Shown in pieces: positions 1-5,259 of a stretch of 5,877 bases of DNA (its first letter is position 1; each line of letters begins with the position of its first letter). This DNA is from Alphaproteobacteria bacterium (GTDB taxonomy: Bacteria; Pseudomonadota; Alphaproteobacteria; Thalassobaculales; Thalassobaculaceae), in the NCBI GenBank assembly GCA_028822575.1, contig JAPKDN010000216.1:1-5877 (forward strand), given 5' to 3'. The position numbers and the translations under genes are program-made. The notes below the pieces were generated by a model. The model was not told the DNA's origin. It searched no databases and worked only from the letters and a program-made list of their open reading frames with translations.

Positions 1-594
1 CGGCGGCAGAACGGTGCCGTTCTGATCCGACTGTTTGCGGGCACCGGAAATACGGCTCAACTTATCGAAGTCATGCAGCGCCTTGCGCCCCTCGACCTTC
101 TCCTTCCACGCCGCCGGTAGGGCCTCGTAAACCGCATGCATGTTGGTGAAGCAGGTGAGCCCACCGGTTCGGCTAACCTCAACGCCATGCAGCATTGAGC
201 CCATAGCCGGGATCTGACGATAACTTGAATCCGTGTGCCACTTCTTGGCGCTGGAGAGCTGTTGCTGGACCGGATCGGATGGCGGCACCAGGTTGCCGTC
301 TTCGTCCGTGTTGGAAACCCGGAAGATCTCTTTTACGAACTTCGATTTGATAATGTTCTGGTGAAAGATCTCCGGCTCACCAAAATAGCGGGTCACGGCG
401 ACATGTTGTTCATCGGTGATCGCTTGGCCCGGGAAAACCAACACATGATGTTCGATCCAGGCGGCCTGGATCGCCTCACCCTGCTCGACCGAGAGCGGCT
501 TAGAAAAATCGACACCAAGCACTTCGGCGCCGATCGCCGGGTGCAACTTACAGATGGCGAGACCGGCGTCAGTCTGTTCTTTCGCAAGAGCCAT
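1..594 (-). CDS. TfdA/TauD-family 2-oxoglutarate-dependent dioxygenase, 3' end cut by window edge
   Basis: The minus-strand frame is open from an ATG at 594 to the left edge and gives 198 residues; family members are usually about 280-300 aa, so roughly the last third is missing. It begins MALAKEQTDAGLAICKLHP and carries the N-terminal half of the Fe(II)/2-oxoglutarate fold. The WHTDSSY motif supplies the first iron ligands H120 and D122 (HxD). It is followed by SMLHG and GGLTCFTNM, matching the GGDT-F-NM region of TfdA and TauD. The distal His and the 2-oxoglutarate-binding Arg would lie outside the window. The segment around residues 50-76 (VLVFPGQ, then RYFGEPE) also fits. Family chemistry is hydroxylation that releases CO2 and succinate, often ending in C-O or C-S bond cleavage. 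The spacing resembles TfdA (aryloxyacetate) slightly more than TauD (taurine), but the substrate cannot be assigned. It lies 31 nt downstream of the bicupin gene, so the two are probably cotranscribed. It is cytoplasmic. Confidence 0.9.
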   Translation of the reverse strand, partial: MALAKEQTDAGLAICKLHPAIGAEVLGVDFSKPLSVEQGEAIQAAWIEHHVLVFPGQAITDEQHVAVTRYFGEPEIFHQNIIKSKFVKEIFRVSNTDEDGNLVPPSDPVQQQLSSAKKWHTDSSYRQIPAMGSMLHGVEVSRTGGLTCFTNMHAVYEALPAAWKEKVEGRKALHDFDKLSRISGARKQSDQNGTVLPP

Positions 595-602
595 GATCCG
601 TA

Positions 603-608
603 TCCTTT
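603..608 (-). promoter_or_regulatory. Ribosome binding site of the dioxygenase gene
   Basis: AAAGGA on the minus strand lies 8 nt before the ATG at 594, inside the 31-nt gap after the bicupin stop. It supports this start and indicates independent translation within a shared transcript. Confidence 0.65.
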
Positions 609-625
609 TACCTATTGACCTCTGA

Positions 626-1591
626 TTACGAAGGCACGTCGGGATGGTCGGCGAATTCGAAACCCATCGCGCGCGCGTGATAGAAGATGCCGCCGTCCTG
701 AATAATCAGAAATTTGGCCTGCTCCGTTCCCCCGTTGTGATGCGAGTGAATGGAAACCCCTGGCGTTACCGTGGTCGCCCAAGGCGCCCAATTCTTGCGG
801 ACCCCGTCGATGATTGAGAAACACCCTTTGCCCTGGATAACCAGGGAAACCGCGACCGAGTTATGCCGGTGTGGCGGCTGAACCTCTCCGGGCGGCAAGG
901 TGTTCATCGCCACTGTCAAGGTCGGCAGCACGTTGCGGCTAGCCTCCTGCTTCTCGGAAGAAAGGACCAGCGCCGAACCCGGAATATCCGGGGTCTTACC
1001 AATCTCGTAAATCAGCGCGATCTGCCGATCCAACTCGTCGGCGGTGTAGTGTACAGTGTTGGTCGGCGATTGGCCGGGCGCCGGGGATTGCAAGTTCTCA
1101 AAGGCCAGCTGCGGCTCATTGGTGACCACCCAAAGCACCGAATCGGCAGCACCGGCGGTGTGGTTTTGGCTTTCATCACCCGCCGTGACGAAAATATCGC
1201 CGGGTCCCCAAGTTAGGGTCTCCGCGCCGGATACCGTGGTGCCAGTGCCCTGAATGACATAATGGACCGCGCCGCTGGCGACGAAGTCGGTGCCCAAAGT
1301 CTCGCCAGCCCCGATACGCGCGTAATAGGCCATCACCAGGGGCGAGGTCGCGGGGAACGCGCATTTCATAACGTCAGCGGAATCGCAAGGTACCAGGCCC
1401 GTCGGCGTCGCCGGGTCCAGGGCCCGTGTCGGCTCGTCAGCAAAGACCGCGTTTGGCACTTCTGGAAGTTTGACGTTAAAGGCATTACCGGTGTTAAAAT
1501 ACCGGGCACGGGCCTCTGCTTGACTGGCTGGATTGGCGGCGGTCTGTGGCGGCAGATCGGCGATGGATGTGGGGCGGACGCTATCGGGCAC
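626..1591 (-). CDS. Bicupin protein, gentisate-dioxygenase-like
   Basis: The gene encodes 321 aa from a GTG start and ends with TAA. Two cupin domains are visible. The N-terminal cupin (about 84-160) has GAVHYVIQGTG and WGPGDIFVTAG but no HxH pair. The C-terminal cupin (about 225-305) has PPHRHNSVAVSLVIQGKG, with H241 and H243 as likely metal ligands. It continues into PGVSIHSHHNGG, where H282 (or H284/H285) would be the third ligand. The Glu of the standard cupin motif is absent (A247), as in the three-His Fe(II) sites of gentisate and 1-hydroxy-2-naphthoate dioxygenases. Those enzymes hold the metal in the N-terminal cupin, so the layout here is reversed and a ring-cleaving role is only a suggestion. 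No signal peptide is visible, so it is probably cytoplasmic. It is the first gene of a minus-strand pair with the TfdA-like dioxygenase and is divergent from the MFS transporter. An isomerase or non-catalytic sensor role is also possible. Confidence 0.88.
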   Translation of the reverse strand: MPDSVRPTSIADLPPQTAANPASQAEARARYFNTGNAFNVKLPEVPNAVFADEPTRALDPATPTGLVPCDSADVMKCAFPATSPLVMAYYARIGAGETLGTDFVASGAVHYVIQGTGTTVSGAETLTWGPGDIFVTAGDESQNHTAGAADSVLWVVTNEPQLAFENLQSPAPGQSPTNTVHYTADELDRQIALIYEIGKTPDIPGSALVLSSEKQEASRNVLPTLTVAMNTLPPGEVQPPHRHNSVAVSLVIQGKGCFSIIDGVRKNWAPWATTVTPGVSIHSHHNGGTEQAKFLIIQDGGIFYHARAMGFEFADHPDVPS

Positions 1592-1718
1592 TTGGGCCTC
1601 CAGAATGGCTTAGTATTTCAAGTTAAAATGTACCGCGAGTTTGTCGTGATGGCACGAGTCTTGGCGATCATAAGTGTGGTTGGTGCAACCCACATATGCC
1701 GTGCGATAGTCCGCCGAT
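1592..1718. promoter_or_regulatory. Divergent intergenic control region with two short inverted repeats
   Basis: These 127 bp separate the bicupin gene (leftward) and the MFS gene (rightward) and must hold promoters for both directions unless transcription enters from elsewhere. Two perfect short inverted repeats are visible: TCGTG-ATGG-CACGA at 1644-1657 and GGTTG-GTG-CAACC at 1678-1690. Either could be an operator for a shared regulator, but no regulator gene lies in the window. TAAAAT at 1624-1629 is close to a sigma-70 -10 box, but no good -35 sits at normal spacing. GATAGT at 1705-1710 with TTGGTG at 1680-1685 is a weak alternative with long (19 nt) spacing. No strong promoter can be called. 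Confidence 0.5.
1597..1602 (-). promoter_or_regulatory. Ribosome binding site that fixes the bicupin GTG start
   Basis: TGGAGG on the minus strand ends 5 nt before the GTG at 1591. An in-frame TAA (1612-1610) lies just upstream, leaving no earlier ATG or GTG in this frame. The SD match therefore supports GTG as the true start. Confidence 0.75.
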
Positions 1719-3230
1719 ATGAGTGATTCTCCCAATCCGATGACGCCCGCGCGGCGGCGTGTAATCCTGCTGACCTTGACGGCCTCGGTCGGCATATTCG
1801 TGCTCACGTCCACCCTGGCGAATGTCGCGTTGCCGCAAATCCAAGGCGCCTTCGCCGCGACCCAAGATCAGATCACCTGGATTGTCACCTCTAATCTGTT
1901 AGCCATGGCGGTGGCCACGCCGATGACCGGATGGCTGGACGGTCGGTTCGGGCGCCGGCGGGTGATGCTTTGCGCGTCCGGCGGGTTCATTATCGCCTCA
2001 GTTTTGTGTGGGCTTGCGACTTCGCTCGAGGAACTGGTGCTTTTGAGGGCGTTTCAAGGCTTTGCCGGTGCCCCTCTACTCCCCCTCAGTCAGGCGATTA
2101 TCATCGCAATCTATCCCCGGAACCAGCACTCCAAGGTGTTGGTTCTGTGGAGCATGGGCGTGACCATCTCCAGTATCTTCGCGCCCTTGGTTGGCGGTTA
2201 TATGTCCGAGGATTACAGTTGGCGCTGGGTCTTCCTGATGTTCGTACCACCGGCGATCGCGTGTTTTATCGCGATTTGGCATTTCATTGAAAAACCCGAC
2301 GGGTCGCCAACCACCGGGCGCTTTGACTGGTTTGGATTTCTTTTCCTGGCGCTCGCGGTCTCGGCGCTGCAAATCATGCTGGACCGAGGACAGCGACAGG
2401 ATTGGTTTGACTCGCCAGAGATCATCGCCGAAGCGGCCGTCGCCGTTACCGCTTTCTATCTGTTCATCGCCCATGTCACGACCACCGACCGACCGTTTTT
2501 GCAACTCCGGTTGCTACTGGACCGAAACTACGCGGTCGGCATCATCATCGGCTTCACGTTCGGCATGCTTTATTTCACTACTCTGGTGCTACAGCCGACC
2601 ATGCTGCAAAGCCTTCGGGGATATCCTGACTCGCTGATTGGTATCATTCAGGCTACCCGAGGTATCGGGCTGCTGAGCGGATCGATCGTCCTGCTGTTCC
2701 TGCTCAGGAACATCGATCCCCGGATAGTGCTTTTCTTAGGCTTCCTGATCCAAGGCATCGCCGGTTTCGCGATGTCTCAGTTCGACGTAAACATGACGCT
2801 TTTTGCGGTTACCTGGACCACCATGCTGCAAGGCTTTGGCGTCGGTATGATGTGGTCACCTATCTTTCTGGTCACTTTCGCGACACTTGAACAGCGCCAT
2901 GTACCCGAGGCGGCTTCGGTATTTCACCTGCTGCGCAATATCGGCTCCAGCGTTCATATCGCGCTGACCGCCACCTTAGTGGTGCGCAGTGGCCGCTCCA
3001 CTTATTCCGAACTGATCGAGGCGTTGAACCCATTCAACGAAGCGTTGGTCTTCGGGTCAGTCATGGGCGAATGGTCGATGGCCAGCGAGAGTGGGTTGAT
3101 GACACTCGCCGGCGAGGTCGAGCGGCAGGCATCCTTGGTCGGTTATACAAATGGGTATTACGCCTATGCCGCAGCGGCGATTCTTGTAATGCCATTGGCC
3201 TTCTTCGCCAAGCGGCCGCAGCTGGGGTGA
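1719..3230 (+). CDS. MFS transporter, DHA2 (EmrB/QacA-like) family, 14 TM segments
   Basis: The 503-aa inner-membrane protein is hydrophobic throughout and has the length expected of 14-TM DHA2 transporters. TM1 is about 14-36. Motif A is GWLDGRFGRRR at 71-81 after TM2. The motif B arginine is R110 in LLRAFQG. The antiporter-type motif C region is around 147-160 (GVTISSIFAPLVGG), followed by SWRWVFLMFVPP at about 167-178. A long external loop before the last TM (around residues 425-475) is typical of EmrB relatives. The family exports drugs or organic anions, usually by proton antiport. The TM1 motif D1, normally LDxTxxNVALP, reads LTSTLANVALP: the acidic residue is T30, so coupling may differ from classical drug pumps. 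No Shine-Dalgarno precedes the ATG, and an in-frame TAG at 1707-1709 excludes an earlier start. M8 (1740) is an alternative without better support. No membrane-fusion partner gene is seen beside it. Import or export of a catabolic substrate is inferred from context only. Confidence 0.93.
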   Translation: MSDSPNPMTPARRRVILLTLTASVGIFVLTSTLANVALPQIQGAFAATQDQITWIVTSNLLAMAVATPMTGWLDGRFGRRRVMLCASGGFIIASVLCGLATSLEELVLLRAFQGFAGAPLLPLSQAIIIAIYPRNQHSKVLVLWSMGVTISSIFAPLVGGYMSEDYSWRWVFLMFVPPAIACFIAIWHFIEKPDGSPTTGRFDWFGFLFLALAVSALQIMLDRGQRQDWFDSPEIIAEAAVAVTAFYLFIAHVTTTDRPFLQLRLLLDRNYAVGIIIGFTFGMLYFTTLVLQPTMLQSLRGYPDSLIGIIQATRGIGLLSGSIVLLFLLRNIDPRIVLFLGFLIQGIAGFAMSQFDVNMTLFAVTWTTMLQGFGVGMMWSPIFLVTFATLEQRHVPEAASVFHLLRNIGSSVHIALTATLVVRSGRSTYSELIEALNPFNEALVFGSVMGEWSMASESGLMTLAGEVERQASLVGYTNGYYAYAAAAILVMPLAFFAKRPQLG

Positions 3231-3234
3231 ATGC

Positions 3235-3264
3235 GGTGAAAGTAAGAATTTTGGTTATTTCACC
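3235..3264 (+). terminator. Hairpin just after the MFS stop, possible weak terminator or processing site
   Basis: GGTGAAA (3235-3241) and TTTCACC (3258-3264) are perfect 7-bp arms starting 4 nt after the stop codon. An inner TAA/TTA pairing (3243-3245 with 3255-3257) follows if G3242 is bulged. No T-run follows the right arm, so this is not a classical intrinsic terminator. It could reduce read-through into the hydrolase gene or protect the transporter transcript end. Confidence 0.3.
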
Positions 3265-3319
3265 TACAGCTCTTCATAGCTCCTACCCTCGGCCACTTCG
3301 GCGACAGACGCGCGCCGGG

Positions 3320-3332
3320 ACCAAGGCTTGGT
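3320..3332. repeat. Short inverted repeat in the leader of the HAD hydrolase gene
   Basis: ACCAAG-G-CTTGGT is a perfect 6-bp inverted repeat around a central base, 64 bp before the ATG at 3397. The rest of the 166-bp gap (3231-3396) holds no gene and no strong promoter that I can recognise. The repeat could be an operator or a small RNA hairpin; chance is also plausible at this length. Confidence 0.3.
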
Positions 3333-3383
3333 TGACCCACCGATGAAAATTCGGCATCAGGCAAATGAAACACGAGATCCATC

Positions 3384-3389
3384 AGGGAA
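3384..3389 (+). promoter_or_regulatory. Ribosome binding site that decides the HAD hydrolase start
   Basis: AGGGAA ends 7 nt before the ATG at 3397, which begins MAKLLTEHKALTFDCYG. The longer open frame back to a TTG at 3328 lacks an SD and adds 23 residues that do not look like HAD sequence, so 3397 is preferred. Confidence 0.65.
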
Positions 3390-3396
3390 CCACTCA

Positions 3397-4131
3397 ATGG
3401 CCAAGCTTCTCACCGAACATAAGGCTCTTACCTTCGATTGCTATGGCACCTTGATCGACTGGGAGAGCGGAATTTGGGATGCGGGGCAACCGCTGATCAA
3501 GGCAAGTGGCCGCGACGACATTACCCGAGAGACCTTCCTTCGGGCCTTCGCCGTAACTGAGACCGCTCAAGAGCAGGAAACCCCAGCTTTGATCTACCCG
3601 GAATTACTGACCAAGGTACATGCCAGCATGGCTAGGGCGTTTGGCCAGCGATCGTCTTCCACGCTTGATCAAACTTTCGGTGCCTCGGTGCCGCATTGGC
3701 CGGCATTTCCCGATAGCGCCGACGCGCTCCGGGTCCTAAAGAAGCATTTCAAGCTAGTGATCCTCTCGAACGTCAACCGCGACGGATTCGCCGCTTCGAC
3801 GCGCAAGCTCGGCGTTGAATTTGACGCGATCTATACCGCCGAGGATGTCGGCTCCTACAAGCCTAATCCGCGCAACTTCACCTTCATGATGGAGCGACTG
3901 GAGGCCGAGCACGGGATCAAATCATCAGGCATCCTGCACACCGCACAATCCATGCATCATGATCACGTCCAGGCGGCGGCGCATGGGCTCGCCACCGCCT
4001 GGATCGATCGCCAACGCTTGTCCAAGGGCGGTAATTGGGGCGCCACCGCCGAGGTCGCCAACCGACCGACTACCGATTTTCTGTATTTCAGCATGGGTGA
4101 GATGGCGAACGCGGTTCGAGCCGCCGGCTGA
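3397..4131 (+). CDS. HAD-superfamily hydrolase, type II haloacid-dehalogenase-like
   Basis: The protein is 244 aa from the ATG at 3397, close to the usual size of type II 2-haloacid dehalogenases (about 220-240 aa). Motif I is FDCYGTLID with nucleophile D14; Tyr at the D+2 position, where phosphatases have Asp, is characteristic of haloacid dehalogenases. Motif II is VILSNVNRD with S124 and N125. Motif III is SYKPNPRNF with K155. The motif IV region reads HTAQSMHHDHVQAA (181-194), with D189 as the probable acidic residue, in place of the SSN-D seen in classical L-2-haloacid dehalogenases. This variant belongs to a broader dehalogenase-like group of mostly unproven substrate. The residues between motif I and the cap (about 40-70) show no obvious equivalent of the halide-binding Arg, though an alignment is needed to decide. 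It is soluble and cytoplasmic. It lies between the transporter and the alcohol dehydrogenase on the same strand, with 75 nt to the next start, so cotranscription with the dehydrogenase is plausible. Confidence 0.88.
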   Translation: MAKLLTEHKALTFDCYGTLIDWESGIWDAGQPLIKASGRDDITRETFLRAFAVTETAQEQETPALIYPELLTKVHASMARAFGQRSSSTLDQTFGASVPHWPAFPDSADALRVLKKHFKLVILSNVNRDGFAASTRKLGVEFDAIYTAEDVGSYKPNPRNFTFMMERLEAEHGIKSSGILHTAQSMHHDHVQAAAHGLATAWIDRQRLSKGGNWGATAEVANRPTTDFLYFSMGEMANAVRAAG

Positions 4132-4195
4132 AGGTCGCCTGTTGCAAGTCTCGCCACCCGAATTCATTATCGCTCTAGACAAGGTAGCTATTACT

Positions 4196-4202
4196 GGGAG
4201 GG
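4196..4202 (+). promoter_or_regulatory. Ribosome binding site favouring the ATG at 4207 over the GTG at 4204
   Basis: GGGAGGG lies just before the adjacent in-frame GTG and ATG codons. Its core GGAGG (4197-4201) is 5 nt from the ATG but only 2 nt from the GTG, so the ATG is the better start. Confidence 0.65.
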
Positions 4203-4206
4203 CGTG

Positions 4207-5259
4207 ATGAAGGGTGTTGTTTTCGTCGGCAATCGCAAACTGGAAATCCGTGACTTTCCGGATCCCACTCCCGGCCCGCGCGACGTAATCCTGGAGATCA
4301 AGGCCTCCGGAATGTGCGGCAGCGACTTGCATCGTTACCGCGCGACCTTCAATACCGGTGACACCTCCTCTGGTATCAAGATGGCCGCCGAGCCAGTGAT
4401 TGCAGGGCATGAGCCTTGTGGCATTGTCGCCGCAGTAGGCTCGGGTGACGCCGAAGCCGAGGCGCGGGTCGGACACCGAGAAATGGACCAACACAACGAA
4501 GGCAGCGGCAGTTGCAAGCATTGCAAGGGTGGCTGGCAGCAGATGTGCTTGGACGGATCAACCGTCTTCGGCGCCAGCGGCCACGGCGCCCACGCCAAAT
4601 ACATGCGGGTCCCAGTCTCGACCCTGGTGCCCCTGCCCGACAAGCTCTCGTTCACCACCGGCGCCGCTATCTCGTGCGGAACCGGCACCGCCTATGGCGC
4701 GTTGCGCCGGGTTCAACTGCAGGGTGGCGAGACCATCGCAATTTTTGGTCAAGGCCCGGTCGGCCTGTCCGCGACCCAGCTTGCCACCGCCATGGGCGCG
4801 CGCGTGATCGCGCTGGACATCTCCGAGGAACGCCTGGGGATGGCCCGGCAATTCGGCGCCGTGGAAACCGTCAACGCCAGCGCCAATGACCCGGTAAGCG
4901 CGATCCGCGACCTTACCCACGGCGAAGGCGCGCACAAGACATTGGAAGCCTCCTCGGCCTCCTCAGCCCGCCAGGCGGCGGTCCAGGCGGTGCGGTCATG
5001 GGGCACCGCTTGCTATGTGGGAGAGCGTGGCAACGTGATGATCGACGTCAGCCCCGACATGCTGCGCCGTCAGGTGACGCTGGTCGGCTCCTGGACGTTC
5101 TCGACCCAGGGCCAGTCGGATTGCGCCGAGTTCATCGCCGACAACGATATCAACGTCGAGGCGCTGTTCTCCGATCGCTGGACGCTCGATCAGGCGGAAG
5201 AGGCGTATAAGAAGTTTGATACACAGACCACGGGTAAGGGTGTGATTTTTCCGAACTAA
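4207..5259 (+). CDS. Zinc-type medium-chain alcohol dehydrogenase (MDR)
   Basis: The protein is 350 aa, normal for the family, and catalyses NAD(P)-dependent oxidation of an alcohol or polyol to a carbonyl compound. Catalytic-zinc ligands are C37 (GMCGSDLH), H68 with E69 (AGHEPCG), and probably C157 (ISCGTGTAYG). The Rossmann domain has GQGPVG at 181-186. D204 at the end of the second strand (IALDIS) favours NAD over NADP. The C-terminal part (VGSWTFST, then FDTQTTGKGV) is well conserved. The structural-zinc lobe is abnormal: C103, C106 and C114 are present, but the first of the four cysteines is S100. The preceding stretch reads VGHREMDQHNEG where family members usually have a GDRV motif. 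This may mean loss of the structural zinc, reduced stability, or early decay in an otherwise intact frame. The stop overlaps the stop of the convergent phosphatase gene. The 75-nt gap to the upstream HAD gene suggests a shared transcript. The substrate is unknown. Confidence 0.9.
   Translation: MKGVVFVGNRKLEIRDFPDPTPGPRDVILEIKASGMCGSDLHRYRATFNTGDTSSGIKMAAEPVIAGHEPCGIVAAVGSGDAEAEARVGHREMDQHNEGSGSCKHCKGGWQQMCLDGSTVFGASGHGAHAKYMRVPVSTLVPLPDKLSFTTGAAISCGTGTAYGALRRVQLQGGETIAIFGQGPVGLSATQLATAMGARVIALDISEERLGMARQFGAVETVNASANDPVSAIRDLTHGEGAHKTLEASSASSARQAAVQAVRSWGTACYVGERGNVMIDVSPDMLRRQVTLVGSWTFSTQGQSDCAEFIADNDINVEALFSDRWTLDQAEEAYKKFDTQTTGKGVIFPN

Noticed and set aside
235..618. Plus-strand open frame of 127 codons
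   Set aside because: It lies antisense to the TfdA/TauD-like gene, whose iron-binding motif and family sequence are clear; the plus frame shows no recognisable domain.
1262..1726. Plus-strand open frame of 154 codons running into the transporter start
   Set aside because: It is mostly antisense to the bicupin gene, is Arg/Gly-rich in the manner of shadow frames, and crosses the divergent control region.
1610..1813. Minus-strand small open frame across the divergent region
   Set aside because: It overlaps the transporter N-terminus antisense and has no family features; the bicupin start with its own SD explains this strand better.
2076..2504. Minus-strand open frame of 142 codons inside the transporter
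   Set aside because: It is fully antisense to a clearly coding membrane protein and its translation is low-complexity charged sequence without a domain.
3328..3396. Upstream TTG start for the HAD hydrolase
   Set aside because: It has no SD, the 23 extra residues are unlike the family, and the ATG at 3397 has AGGGAA at good spacing directly before the conserved N-terminus.
4468..4515. A compensated frameshift as the cause of the odd zinc-lobe sequence
   Set aside because: The conserved glycines, Arg, Met, His and the following cysteines stay in register codon by codon, so substitutions explain it and a shifted frame does not.
3925..4521. Minus-strand open frame of 198 codons
   Set aside because: It is antisense to the end of the HAD gene and the start of the alcohol dehydrogenase, both of which have strong motifs; no domain is visible in it.
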